Shown here: positions 10,214 to 22,592 of the stretch, piece by piece | Numbering within the stretch: position 1 is the stretch's first letter | How the letters are laid out: each line of letters starts with the position of its first letter | Assembly: GCA_024509875.1 (NCBI GenBank) | Contig: JAMPIV010008064.1 | Location: 247,794 to 311,793 of the forward strand | DNA length: 64,000 nt | From: Oreohelix idahoensis | Taxonomy: Eukaryota > Mollusca > Gastropoda > Stylommatophora > Oreohelicidae | Direction: 5' to 3' | Translations under genes and position numbers: made by a program | Notes under the pieces: model-generated | Told to the model about the DNA's origin: nothing | Seen by the model: only the letters and a program-made list of their open reading frames with translations | The model's database searches: none

Positions 10214-13200
10214 TTATGTTCCCTTCTTATATGGCAAAGGATTGCGGGATAGAATATCAGCGACTATATTCTCATGTCCTGGAATTGCCTCGATGGTGAA
10301 ATTAAATGGCTGAAGCAGGATTGAAAAACGAGCAAGTTTGGCGTTCTTATGATTGGCTTTTCTAAGTGATGCTACAGCATGTTGGTCAGTTTGTATGACA
10401 AAAGGAGCGCCCAGCAGGAATTTCTCTAGTTTTTGTATTGCCCATACGACTCCCAATAACTCCCTATCTATCACCGAGTAGTTTCGCTCTGTCTCGGTGA
10501 GTTTTCTGGATATATAAAGAGTAGGGTGCAGGACGCCGTCGTGTTCTTGCAATAGCGTACCTCCCAATCCGTAATTGCTCGCATCTGTACGGAGTATAAA
10601 CATTTTTTTACTATCTGGTAACCTAAGAATAGGTTGCCTGGAGAAGAGAGATATTATTTTGTCAAAAGTTGTCTGGCAGTCTGTTGTCCACAGAACTTTT
10701 GTAGGCATATCTTTCTTCAGTAACGAAGACAAGACAGCCGTAATTGTTGACAAGTTAGGAATAAACCTACTATAATATTGTACTAAACCTAACAAGCTCC
10801 TAACTTGTTTTTTTTGTTTGTGGAACTGATAGCTGTAAAATCTTAGACACATTTTGAGGAATAGTTTTTATTTGTCCAGCCCCTATTATATGTCCCAGGA
10901 ATGTTATTTCTTGAAAACCTATTTGCATTTTGCTAGGTCTGGCAGTTAAGTTATTAGTTCTTAAAATATCTAATACTGAACCTAATCCAATGACATGTTC
11001 ATCAAAGGAATGACTAAACAGACAGATGTCATCAATATAAGTGATGATGTCTGTTCTGCAAGCTAAAATTCTTCGCATCATGCGAATGAACGTTGCAGGC
11101 GCATTCATTAGCCCAAAAGGCATGACATTCCACTGATATAGACCTTGTGGAGTCGAAAATGCAGTGTAATATTTTGCTTGTTCAGTTAAGGGAATCTGCC
11201 AATATCCCTTGGTTAAGTCAATTTTTGTGAAATATCTAGCAGATGAAAGACGAATAAGTAGATCGTCAATCAAAGGATGAGGTTCACTGTCTGGTACAGT
11301 TTGAGCGTTAAGTTTCCTATAATCTACACATAATCGTATATTATTGTCTTTTTTTCTTACAATAACTAGTGGTGAAGCGAATGGCGAGTTACTATGTTCG
11401 ATAATTCCTAATGCTAACATCTGTTTAAGTTCTTGAGATGTTTTATCTTGAAAATGGATAGGTACAGAGTAAGGACGAAGTTTTATAGGAGTACTGTCCT
11501 TCAGTATAATGTCATGAGAAATGATAGAAGTTCGACCAGGTATATCCGTCAGAACATCAGAGTAGGTTTCTAGGAGTTTAGTAATGGAATTATTTTCATC
11601 TGAAGTAAGTGAAGGTGAAATAGCAACATCCCTCCAAGATTCTGAAGATTGCAGTTCCGGTATAGGAAAAGACATTTCAACCTCAGGAAAAGATGCTTCT
11701 TCTTCCTGAATTACAGAAAGACTAGAGTATTGATAAGAATTAACTGATTTGTCGTCTAAGTCGTGGAAGATAGACTGTAGATGAAGTGGACGGGTAAAGA
11801 ACTCTTTCAACATATTTATATGATAAATTTTTTTCTGACCTTTTATGTCTAATATGTAGTCGACGTCAGAAATCTTATCTACTATTTTGTATGGTCCATT
11901 CCAAGCAATTAATAATTTGTTACCCTTTTGTGGAAGTAGTACATATGCTTCGTCACCAGGAAATAACTGGCGGAGTCTTCTATTTTTGTTTTGAAATTGT
12001 CTAGCTCTCTCCTTCGCAGTCTCTGATGAAGCTGTTGCCATGCGGCAAGCCTCTATGATTTTTTTACGTAAGTTAATAACGTATTCATAAGATGACTGTG
12101 TTTCCTGAGTCATCTCAGAGTCGAGTAGTAAGTCTTTAATGAGTCCCATTGGGCCTCTTGGAGGAGTACCAAACACTAACTCGAACGGAGAAAAACCGGT
12201 CTGCTCATGCGGAATTTCTCGGTAAGCGAACAACACAGCTGGAATAGCTCTGTCCCAATCTTGAGGATTATTTACCGTAACTTTATGTAAAAGTTGTTTA
12301 ATAGTACGGTTGAGCCTCTCAACGGACCCATTACTCATCGGATGATAAACACTGCTGAGACTTCTTTCTATATTTAGTGTCTTCATTACATCCTTCATTG
12401 TATCAGACACAAATTGTGGTCCATGGTCCGAAAGTAATTTTCTTGGAAACCCAAGCCTAGAAAATATTAATATCAAAGCATCAGATATATCAGCTGTTGT
12501 AATATGTTTCAGAGGTATGGCCTCTGGCCATCGTGTACATAGGTCAATACACGTTAATATGTACCTATGCCCTCTGGCAGTTGGTAACATAGGACCAATA
12601 ATATCTATTGCCATCTTGTCGAAAGGACGAACTGATATTTCACTGGCCTGAATGGGGGCATTATGAAAAGCTCCACGAGACTTAACTTCCTGGCAAGTCA
12701 CACAGGAACATACGTATAAAGATACGTCTCGTGAAATTCCCGGCCAGAAAAACGATGACAACACTCGTGAACGTGTTCGAGTGTAGCCCATATGACCCGC
12801 GCATTGGGAGTCATGTGCATGCCGTAGTATGTATGTCCTTAACGACGATGGTACTATGACCTGATGTTTTACCTTATCTTTGTCAACACTATTTCGAATC
12901 AAAATATCATTATGAATAGTGAACCAATGTTTAGCTCTATTCTTAACCGTAATATCATCATGTTTGTTCACTAATGCAAAAAATTTCTTCAAAGAGTTGT
13001 CTTCTCTTTGTTTGCGAGCAAAAGACTCTCTTTCAATCATGGAGGTAGGTATATCATTAGAGTACTCCATCACCTTAGTGGCTGTAGTATCCTTCCTTTC
13101 CAACTCGTGAGCTTGAGCTCTTGTTGTCACTGTATTGGCTGCATACAAGTTCACTCTTTCCCATTCCAATATTTCCTCGGGAGTACAGTCTTTGCTGCCA

Positions 13201-13652
13201 TGTATACGTCCGATTGTCAAATCTGCAACCGGATTCTGAAGTAAACAAACTTTAACTTTCCCTGAAAAAAATGGAGTTTTAACCTCTATAATTGCAGTTG
13301 GATAATATTCCACTGTCCCTCCGAAAGTAATACAGCATACAAACTCTTTAGTAACATAACGTGGATGCACTAAGGATTGATGGATACCAATGGTGGTGGA
13401 TCCGGAGTCTCTTAAAATAGAAATAATATTTCCATCCAGGATTCCCTTGTTAAAAATCAATGTCCCAGTTCCATCGTTAGCCGTTAGACAAATAGCAGGA
13501 GTAGGTTGTGTAACCTGTATTGTCGGCTGACTTGATTTCTGAAAAAATAGTATGGCATTGTGGACAAACATTTGCCACGTTATTATCAATGACATAGCAT
13601 GCAGATGAAGAATGTGTTGGAGTGTCAACATTGTTATTACATGGAGATGCAT
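10214..13652 (-). pseudogene. pol: LTR-1 pol: protease, integrase, RT, RNase H
   Basis: Order along the minus strand: protease LRDSGSTTIG (about 13405); integrase zinc-finger HAHDSQCAGHMG with CVTCQE (about 12820-12690), then core MAIDIIGP, SDHGPQF and GSVERLNRTI; a GPY/F-like WNGPYKIV (about 11905); RT with RLCVDYRKLN, MPFGLMNAPATF and YIDDICLF (about 11030); and RNase H with LRTDASNYGLGG (about 10590) ending IVADILSR. Integrase before RT is the Gmr1 arrangement. A one-base frame break near 10805, in a T-rich run within the KTKKQVRSLLG block, splits RNase H from RT. Another near 13530 separates protease from gag, whereas gag and pol are one frame in LTR-5. Confidence 0.88.
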
Positions 13653-15016
13653 TCATGGTCAATGCTGCCCCTGTGTTATGTGTAAACTGTTGATGATGTC
13701 TGGAGATGGAGCGTTGTCTATCCCGAACACCTGAATAATTATTATCATTGCCTCTACTGTTGTAACTTTTATGTCGTGGTTTAAAATTTTCATTCTTCTT
13801 CTGATAATGATTACCACTATTATTGAATTTGTCAATACCAAATTTATTCCAACTAGGCTTTTGTTGAAAATTATCTTTAGGTTTAAATTGAGGTATTTGA
13901 TTTCTGAACTGTTGTCTACCTCGGTTAAAATTGTTATAGCTGTTATAATGATTTTGTCCATGATTATAATTATCATTATATCCTTTGTAAAAATGGTTCC
14001 TATTAAGACTATGTGTCCTTGCTTTGTCATAACCGTGGTACGACATGTTGGATGCCACTGGTAATGGTTCTCGTGTATGTGAATTCCCTAAACTGACGTT
14101 AGGATGTGCACAACAATAATTTATAGACATCTCTTCTAAGGACGCAATGGTGGGTGGTTTTCGTTCCTGTAGGAATGAAAAAAATGGCGGACTAACTGAA
14201 GATAGTACTTTATCTCTAAGTATCAGGTCCACTAATTTATCATAAGATTTTTCCACTCCAGCAAGTTCAACCCATCTGTTGAAGGTATCTCGTATATTTG
14301 ATATAAATCCTGAAAAATCTTTATGTGAATCTGGCTGAAGATTTCTAAATTTTAATCTACAACCTTCCTCATCTAAATGAAACCGTCGCAATAGCAAAGC
14401 CTTAATGGCATCATAGTTACAAGCTATTGTAGGATCTACATTTTCAGTTGCGTTCAAGGGCTCACCATCTAAAAATTCTCGAAGTTTAAGTGCCCATGCT
14501 GATTTATCCAAATTATTAGTCTTACATACTTGTTCAAAACGTGACAAGTACGATGATAAATTATCATAATTAAGTTTGAAATGTGGCAGTTTAAAGTTAT
14601 AATAACTTTTATGTTGTGTAGCTGAAGACATATCATTAGCATTAACACCATGGCTAGTAGTAGCGCATTGTGCTTTTAATTTGGCTGTCTCCAATTGGAT
14701 AAGTGCCAACTCCTTTTGTTGTTGCATTATAATTTCATCTTGTTTCTTTTTTATTTTCCTCCTCAATTCTTAATATTTCATTTCTTGCCTCTTTTCTATC
14801 TTCTTCTTGCTTTGCAAGTTCTTTCTGCTTTTCTAACTTTGCCTCACGTTCTTCTTCTTCACGTTTTAACTTTGCCTCACGTTCTTCTTCTTCACGTTTT
14901 CTATCTGCCTGTTCTTGTTTATAAATAGCTAGTTGTTCTTCAGCAAAAGATTTCAGTTCTAGTCCTTTATAACAAAAATCTTTCCCTATTTTAACGAAAG
15001 TTTCTAACGTAGACAT
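13477..15016 (-). pseudogene. gag: LTR-1 gag with coiled coil and SCAN-like capsid region
   Basis: Start MSTLETFVKIGKDF at 15016, matching the starts of LTR-5 and LTR-2. About 75 residues of Glu/Lys/Arg repeats (EEEEREAKLKR twice) form a coiled coil. A frame break follows near 14750 in a T-run. The second frame has YNFKLPHFKLNYDNLSSYLS, then WVELAGVEKSYDKLVDLI, RDKVLSS and FLQERKPPT, which align with the capsid/SCAN-like block of the other copies. The tail is Asn/Arg/Tyr-rich. The cysteine motif begins CPQCHTIF, but the following CGHPLP of LTR-5 is lost in the frame break. It would form the particle that encloses the RNA. Confidence 0.82.
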
Positions 15017-16443
15017 TCTGAAATCAATGATCTATGTAGTTAATCAATAATGTATTGTAAACACCAATAAAAATTATTAAATTATTTATGAGTACTCAAT
15101 GGCCAACGTAGTACTATTTTTAATAAAATTATACTACTTAATATCTAACATGATGCTCATATTCACCAAGAAATATAACCCTATAGTTATTTGTCAATAT
15201 ACTATATCATCATGCCTTAGTCATGATGGATAAACACTAGTGCACTGGGCCATTACTGCAAACAGTTGCAATTATCAAGTTCCTCTTATTTATTTTTCAA
15301 AAATTAATCAAAATATATGTTATTATATTAATACCCAACTAAGGTAAGCTATCCCTATTAGAGTATAAGCTTAAACATCAATAAAGACAAAACAAACCAT
15401 AAATAAAATTGTACAAGACATTAACATTTCACAATTGACAATTGCAAACATTAAAACATGATTACTTGAACCAAATAAAACTCGGAAGTATCAGCGAAGT
15501 TCAAGGTGACGAAATATGGGTTAATAAACATGTGTACAAATAATGATGACGTCACAGGACTCTATATAACAGACATATATTAACAATTAAAATAAATTAT
15601 AGCAAGATGGAGAAAATACGAAATAGTTACAAACATATTACAGAAATGAATAAAAATTGAAATAGAATACAGGAGAATACACCAGAGTTTACCATCACTA
15701 TACACCTAACATCAATTATCAAATGTTTGCAATAACAAGCAGAACGAGTCCAAAATTATTTCTTTGGGGTCTCTTGTATTCAACTCGCAAATATTCAATT
15801 ACCCTAGAATCGATTAGAATCTTTGTGGTCAGCTTGTGGCGACCAAACCTACTTACACACATAAAAACATACGAAGATAGATAGACACATAGAACATGCA
15901 TGAATTAAATATGCCCACATAATTCGATGGACGACATTTTGCACTGAAACGACCACTACTGGGTTTACTTATCTTTTAGCGTATGAAAGTTTTCCCCGCA
16001 AGATGCTGGCAGTTGTCAATGGTACAGATGGGATTCCCTCGAAGCTGGTTTAGTGGCTTTGAAAGCATTCGTGTAGTTCTTGGTCCATTTTTGAAGGTAA
16101 ATCGAAGTTTGATACAGATTGCGAAAGGTCTTGACTTCTGCTATGGATTTTGGACATGAAATGGTGACGTTGTACAGTCTTTCGTTGTTAGGCGTGTTAC
16201 GTCACTAACTGCAAGTCACGTGAGCGCTAGCCGATCGTAAACACTTCTAGTTCTAGGTCAATCGAATGATACAATGTCTTTATTTTCCATTTGACTTGAA
16301 CTCACTCTTTTGCATGGACTAAAGAAAAAAAATTTTCGTTACTTCGTTAGCTTGTCAACTTGGTCCCTGTGCTAGCAAACCATTGTCGATTCACGCGCTG
16401 GCAACCATTCTCGATTCACGGACTGGCGAACCATTCTCGATCC
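15017..16443 (-). other. LTR-1 leader (5' untranslated region)
   Basis: About 1.4 kb between the primer site and the gag ATG. AT-rich, stops in all frames, no gene. A leader this long is shared by LTR-2, LTR-3 and LTR-5 and probably holds packaging signals. Confidence 0.65.
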
Positions 16444-16464
16444 CCGCAATGGCTAACCATTCTT
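16371..16464 (-). promoter_or_regulatory. LTR-1 primer-binding site with 3.5 tandem tRNA-end-like repeats
   Basis: Five bases after the 5' LTR the minus strand reads TGGTTAGCCATTGCGG, a site complementary to a tRNA ending in CCA (16444-16459). The same pattern recurs about every 26 bases: GAATGGTTCGCCAGTCCGTG, then GAATGGTTGCCAGCGCGTG, then CAATGGTTTGCTAGC. In plus-strand view each unit is CGATTC-like sequence followed by a stem-like stretch and ACCA, as in a tRNA T-loop and acceptor end. The tRNA is not identified. Confidence 0.6.
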
Positions 16465-17348
16465 TGTTACATCGGATTTTCCTGCCGATGAACAAAACTT
16501 ATTATCACCACTTACACAGATTGTATCGTGCTTCATTGTTCCATTGTTATTAGTTTTATTCTGGTTGTTGCCACCGTTTGTTATGGTATTCTCTGCTAAC
16601 TTCCATGTGTGCCGGTTTATAATCACTGTTTTGTTGTAATATTAGTTTTGATAAATACTTCAAATGGTAGAGCTTCTAATGCCGTGCTGACAAACATGAA
16701 TAGTGGGTCAATAGTCTGAACTTTCAATAATATCAACTGATAAGTCCGTGGTGTTCAGAGTCCGAACAGAGTACAATTTAATAGCACATCACATCCAAAT
16801 AAAATGCAGTTCATCAGAATTCAATTAATACATCATAATTCGTCACTTCCTTCAGTCGTGGTACAGTCAAGCTATTTACTCGTGATTCCTAGATAGGCAA
16901 TCCGGTATCGAACAACTCAACTTACGCGACTAAGGTGACCTTCTTGGATACTTTCCATTAAGATTGCTCCCGAAAATACATTCTCCTCTTCGAACATAAA
17001 TCCCGTTCATCACTGAGATATAATATTGTATCCACTAAGTACAGGCTGACCCAAATACCTATTCATCAAGAAAATCCTTGATATCAATATCCTTCTACTG
17101 GGAGACTTCAAAAACTTCCGTCCGTCTAGGACCAAATATAACAACATATGGGTACAAATACAATGTTGTCACGTGCTACCTTACCAACGCGACACGTCAC
17201 ATTAAAACTACGCAAATTATGCTCCTCGCTTTCAACATCGTAAAGCAAAAACTATAATATATCTCTATTGCAGTTCAACAACTAAAATGTGCAACTTTTA
17301 TCCGAGCTTACTACCTAGTTGCTACAAATCATATATCCTCTTGTAACA
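16465..17348 (-). repeat. LTR-1 5' long terminal repeat
   Basis: 884 bases, by eye identical to the 3' LTR. It provides promoter and polyadenylation signals for the minus-strand transcript. The target copy CCCAC follows at 17349-17353. Confidence 0.92.
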
Positions 17349-17353
17349 CCCAC

Positions 17354-17523
17354 CGTGCACAAACTTTTGAATAACTCAGGTCTTTAATGATGTTCTGGAC
17401 ACTGCCTTTACTAATGGACAACATGGAAGAAAGTTCATCCAGTGTTACCCGACGGTCATCACGAATGATGCTATCAACTCGATGAATGTTGTGTGGAGTC
17501 ACTGCGGTAGACGGACGGCCAGT
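17354..17523 (-). pseudogene. mariner transposase, middle part (copy 1)
   Basis: The minus strand gives TPHNIHRVDSIIRDDRRVTL, then DELSSMLSISKGSVQNII and KDLSYSKVCARWV, the second helix-turn-helix and linker of SETMAR-like transposases. It is cut by the hAT on one side and LTR-1 on the other. This block is deleted from mariner copy 2. Confidence 0.85.
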
Positions 17524-18042
17524 CAGGGTTGCCAGATTGGCTTTTTTTAAGCCAGATTTCAGAAATCTGGTTTTTTAAAAATTTGATTGGCTTTAGAAAA
17601 TTTATTTGGCTTTTTGGCTTTTTTCTGGCTGTTTTACATGCTAAAATTATCTGCACGAAAATTACAAACCATCCTTTTTCGAAATCATTGTCCTTTAAGA
17701 GAAATGTTTTTTGGTCAGTTACATTTGGCAATATTTCTGCCGCCAAGAATCTGGGCAAGAAGGCGCCAACCGAGGATCTGATATAACCAAATAAATGCGC
17801 TCTGGTATAACCAAATACGTTGAAAGGGACGCGCCTCGCCAGGAGAAGGCAAAAGATAAATAAAATAGCCAACCGGGGACTGTCGCTCCAGTATGTCTGG
17901 TGTCTCGGACCTCCGAAGTGTTTGAATGTGATTTATAATCATACTAATCTGCCGTGAAGTGTACTTTCTATATGTAATAACGTTTTGTGGTGAAACTGTG
18001 ACACCTTCGGCTGTTTTTATAAATCATTTATTATCAACAGTC

Positions 18043-20365
18043 ATGGCCATGTTGTCAAATAAATGGAAAGCTTCTTACGATAGCAATCGTAAGTACAAAA
18101 GCAAATGGGAAGAAACATTTGTATGGGTCCAAAAGGCTGCTTATGGGTCGGATGCAGCTTATTGTAAATTGTGCCACTGCAACATTTTACCAAGAATTAG
18201 CAACCTCTCAAATCATGAAAAATCGGAGAAACACAAGCGGAGAATTTCATTACAAGTCCAGACGCAACTTAATGTAAGAAAGACTCCTAGACACGATACG
18301 GGTAAAGTTACGGTAGTAGAGCTGCAAATTGCTGTAAGCATGACCTGCCATTGTGCGATACGAACAGTTGACCACCTGAGTGAAATCATGATAGCACATG
18401 GGCATGGGAGTACACTGGGGCACATAACGTTTCATAGAGTAAATGTGCATGCTTAGTCAAAAACATCATTTCGCCTGCACTGAAAACTGATCTCATTGAT
18501 GACTTTCAGAACAAGAAATATGCCATCATTATAGATGAATCTACTGACATTTCAACACAAAAACACTTAAGTATGTTAGTTAGATTTTTTGTGATAGGAG
18601 AAAGGAAATTGTAACTGGATTTATAGGTTTAATTCCGGTGCAAGAGGCTACAGGAGAAAAAAATATTCAATTTGATTGACGAGGAAATAAAAAGATGTGG
18701 CCAGAGTCTTGCAAATTGCATTGGTTTTGTCAACGGATGGTGTATCAAACATGGTTGGGTTCATCAAACATGGTTGGGTGCATCAAACATGGTTGGGTGC
18801 AACAATTCTGTGTAGTCTAGACCAGTGGTGGCCAAGCTAAGGTTGGCCGGGGGCCAGATTATGGTAAAGGGTAACACCAGAGGGCCAGACCTATAAAATC
18901 CTTAAAAAATAACGTTCTGAGGTTTAGTTTTACATATATAATGAACCATGCACAGAAAGCAACGGCAAACTACTGTACTGCACATCTGCCAAGACATGTA
19001 TACCAGTCTTCGAACTGAAATTACTGTAAAAAAAATATAATGAATCTGTTGTTCTAATTTGTTTTGTAATTTGTAATATGACATGTAATTATTTATTTCA
19101 AACATACATTTGTGTGTTATTTCATTGTCAAGAGTGTGGCTTCAATCAACAATAAGAGGCCAGCCAAAACAGGTTGGCGGGCCGGTCAAAACTGGTTGGC
19201 GGGCCGGATCTGGCCCGCGGGCCGTAGTTTGGCCACCGCTGGTCTAGACTAAAAGCTGTATCTCCTTTCTGTGTGCAACTCAGATGTATCTGTCATTCGC
19301 TGGCACTGTGCATTCAATATGCAGTATCCAAGCTACCATCAAATATTGGATTTTTACTGTCAGAAATACCCAATTGCTGTCGCCATAGTGAATTAAGACG
19401 AGAAGCATACAAAGAATTGTTTACTGTGTTGAACACAGCTGCAGAATTTGAACCAACCCGAACTGCCCCCTTCCCTTTGAAAAACCATCATTTACGCGGT
19501 GGCTTGTGCATGGAAAGGTTATGTTTAATATTTTGATGAACTGGGAAAGAGCTAAAGGCTTATTTCACTTCTGCTGAACTAGCCCAATCACAGTTTGATA
19601 CAAAATTCAAAGCAAGACTTCTAAAGGAAATGTTGCCAGACTACAAAAACTACTTGTTTTTTGAGTTTGCAACACCTCTTGTGCAGTAATTTGAAAGACT
19701 GAACAACCTTTTTCAGCAAACCAAAGCTGATCCTCATGAATTGTACCAACAAATATTCTTACATCAGAAGAGTCTTCAGAACAGACTGTTTGATGCCAAA
19801 AGACAGAAAAAAAAATATTCATCAAGTTGATTTTGGTGTAAAATTCTTAACAGCATGTAATAAGTTCCTACAGCAGAACAAAAGTGCTGAGGCTGATCTA
19901 GAAATGAAAAATGTCAAAGAAAGATGTATGTCTATGCTAGAAGAAGCTCTCAGTCAAGTTACATGTAGACTTCCGTCGGCGAGAGATACATTTGAAAGTT
20001 TATCAAAATTGAGCCCTGTGAAAATTTTAAATCAAATTTCAAGGCCTATGTTTTCCGAGTTACCCTTTATACACCATGCAGGAAACAACGTCAGCAAAAT
20101 TGAAGAAAAATACAGACAAATGCCTTTTATCGATTGGAAAGAAGAAGCTTCATTTAAGAAAGATGGACTCCCTGTAGACACTGAACAGTTTTGGATTGGT
20201 GTACTCCAGCATCAGGCATTTAAAGAGCTCGCCACCTTTGCCCTTACTTGCCTAATAACCCCTGTCAGCAATGTTGTAGTTGAGAGGATATTTTCTCTTG
20301 TATCATCCGTTAAAACGAAGGCAAGAAACAGAATGCAGCTGAATCTTCTTGATGCAATTTTGTGA
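18043..20365 (+). pseudogene. hAT transposase with BED zinc finger, broken
   Basis: From the ATG at 18043: SNKWKASYDSNRKYKSKWEE, then a BED-type finger CKLCHCNILPRISNLSNHEK ending SEKH. The following frame is lost near 18330-18456. A later fragment reads YAIIIDESTDIS (about 18510-18545), a conserved transposase strand with a catalytic Asp. After the MITE come 19273-19536 and 19736-20365 in frame, ending SNVVVERIFSLVSSVKTKAR, the C-terminal dimerisation block. Stops, frameshifts and the MITE make it inactive. The overall form resembles ZMYM/GTF2I-repeat-like hAT proteins. Confidence 0.82.
18823..19241. mobile_element. 419-bp non-autonomous hAT MITE
   Basis: Ends CAGTGGTGGCCAAGC and, inverted, CAGCGGTGGCCAAAC. 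An exact 8-bp duplication GTCTAGAC lies at 18815-18822 and 19242-19249. GGCCGG/GGGCC-rich subterminal blocks flank an AT-rich core. No coding. It sits within the hAT transposase. Confidence 0.93.
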
Positions 20366-20713
20366 ATCAGGGCAGAACTATTGCTTTCAAGCAAATGTTG
20401 CAAAGACTTCACTGCATCTCCAGAAATGCTAAAAAAACTTCACATCGGACAAGGTTTATGCCGTGTGTTCCACTCATTCCAGTGGGGAGGATAGTAATGA
20501 CCTGGATCTTGAGCTTTTCATGTGATGTGTGTATGAAAAATATATTAAAATGTGTGTTTGGCTTTTTTTGTGTGGCTTTTTTATAGTATTGTTTGGCTTT
20601 ACATTAAAATTTTGATCTGGCAACCCTGCGGCCAGTTCGCTTTGCGTCAGCCATTGAGGATTGACCTACTTCAGCTTCGTCAAAACGATGTACCCAACGT
20701 CGGACAGTGCTAA

Positions 20714-21642
20714 TGTGACAGGGAGCGGCACTATTTTGTCTTATGTGGCAGTAAGGAAGGGAATGGCACCACTTTACTTATGTGTGACAGGGGAGAGAAG
20801 TGATACCATTTATACCTTCTGTGACAAGTGATTAGGTTTTGGTGATTGTTATGGGAATCTCTCGAGTGTAACTGGTTACCACCAGAGTTGTTAGTACCCG
20901 AATGAAAGATGATTCAACCCAAGTTCTTATTACTCACACAGGCTGTCACGTTATCTATTCTCCTTGATACCTTCCACTACGACATGCTTATTCAAAGGAC
21001 TCATTGGTTTTATAAACAATCAGTTTTATTTACAAGTCCAACTGGACTACAAGGATCATATGGTTGACACAACTCAATAACCTGACTACTGACGGTCAGA
21101 GCGTTCACATCCAAAAAGAGCATTGTTCCTTTATAAAACGACAGCCTCAATGAAATACTGTACCATGTTATTTGTAGACAATGGCGGCTTCTACTGATAC
21201 TTCACTATAAACTTCATGGTTAAGGTTATTATAATGTTCCTAAAACGTATCGAGATTTATAAACCTTATACAATTCTTCCAACCTAATATCTTGACTTAG
21301 TCGTGTGAAAACGTTTACACTTGCAGAAAGGGATAGTTCCCAACTTCTTACAAGGAAAATTCACCGATCTGCAAGACTGATGTGTCTCGCTCGGAAGCTA
21401 GCACTCAGCCCGTGCAAAGCTTTCTGTACACACTCAAGTGTCAACAATGCCTAGCTTCTTCGCCTATTGATTAAGGGGAGCTAACTATTAATTTCTAAGA
21501 GTTATCTTACTATTAATTTCTAAGAGTTATCTTACTTTGACCAGTGATTATACTTGCTAGCCTATTCAAGTACGTCGGTCTGTTAGACTTTATTTCTAAT
21601 ACTAACGTGATAACTTGCGTTAGTGTTGGGCGTACTGTAACA
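20714..21642. mobile_element. solo LTR of an unidentified retrotransposon
   Basis: A 929-bp insertion starting TGTGACAGGG and ending TACTGTAACA lies in the mariner, flanked by CTAA (20710-20713) and CTAA (21643-21646). Copy 2 has uninterrupted GTGCTAACACCC here. TG...CA ends, a 4-bp duplication and a TATA-like TTTATAAAACG (about 21131) fit a solo LTR left by recombination between LTRs. Near 21488-21537 a 25-bp piece (TTACTATTAATTTCTAAGAG) is tandemly repeated. No coding. Confidence 0.8.
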
Positions 21643-21770
21643 CTAACATCCACTGTTGAATCTCCATAAACATTCTTCAAACGTTCGTGGATGCGAATTG
21701 GGGTCTCGCCTTCAGCATTTAGGAATTCTATGACATAACGTTGTTTTAACCGAACGTCTTTGGCAGCCAT
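21643..21770 (-). pseudogene. mariner transposase, N-terminal part (copy 1)
   Basis: Begins MAAKDVRLKQRYVIEFLNAE at 21770 and continues through RIHERLKNVYGDSTVDVS, the first helix-turn-helix that binds the inverted repeat. It is cut after about 40 codons by the solo LTR. The next piece (WVHRCDEAEVGQSS-like) remains at 20637-20713 with changes. Confidence 0.88.
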
Positions 21771-21930
21771 TTTTAAACTGTTACAGTGGTGCCACCTGTT
21801 ACTGAAACAGGTTGGTAATGCTATACAGTGCAGAAGAGTGTTTGAGGAATCCTGCTAAATTTACAAATTGCACACCGATGCAGTATAACATACATAAAAA
21901 ATAGGAAGCATTACTTTTTAACCTTCCCTC

Positions 21931-22036
<106 letters not shown>

Positions 22037-22592
22037 AACAGAACCTAAACTCAATTTAAATAATTAAGCAAGACTGATTATATATATATGGGGGGTTTGG
22101 GATGTCAGGTATTGGTAGTACCTCTGGTTAAGGAGCTGTCATGCCCTTTTCAGGGCAGCTCGGCCACCTTTGGTTCAAACCTGGCATTCAGCTCTCACCT
22201 GTGGCTCCTCGTAGCTGTCAGCATGCGACAGCGGCCACCCCCCGGGAAACGGCTTTGACAGGCCGGCTAAACTAGGTGAGGGTAGCCGACTGGTTATAAA
22301 CCTTCGGTGAGTTAGGGTCTGCCTACCCATGCATGCGAAGACTGGATTCGGTAGAATGCGCGGAAGAAACCACCTGTTGGTTCAACGGGCATGACGGCGA
22401 TTACCAGCAACGCGCTGTGGAGCGTAAGGAGCATGGCGAGGCACGTAGAAAGCCATGGTCATCCACTGCACCTGACTTCATCTCCAGTCGTCTTGACTTG
22501 TCTTGCCACTGGATTAAGATGGACCCAGGCGAGAGAGTGAGGTCGACGAATTGCGCAACTCTTCCTCACTTTAAACCAAATCACTGCGCAAG

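Larger units (their letters stand above)
8304..17348 (-). mobile_element. LTR-1: complete Gmr1-type Ty3/gypsy retrotransposon
   Basis: Two 884-bp LTRs (8304-9187, 16465-17348) begin TGTTACATCGG and end CTTGTAACA in plus-strand view, with TG...CA termini. The flanking CCCAC (8299-8303 and 17349-17353) is the 5-bp target duplication inside the mariner. Internal genes run leftward: gag, protease, integrase, RT, RNase H. The primer site lies at 16444-16459 and a purine-rich tract (GGCCAAGGGAA on the minus strand) adjoins the 3' LTR at 9188. Line by line the two LTRs look identical, which implies recent insertion, yet the coding region has three frame breaks. Confidence 0.92.
17524..20628 (+). mobile_element. 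3.1-kb hAT transposon
   Basis: The inverted ends read CAGGGTTGCCAGAT at 17524 and, inverted, the same 14 bases at 20628. CGGCCAGT occurs at 17516-17523 and 20629-20636, a perfect 8-bp duplication. The uninterrupted mariner copy 2 (about 50520) has ACGGCCAGTCCGC, which confirms the empty site. Inside are a decayed transposase and a nested 419-bp MITE (18823-19241). The subterminal regions repeat TGGCTTTTT and AAATCTGG motifs, possible transposase sites. Confidence 0.93.
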
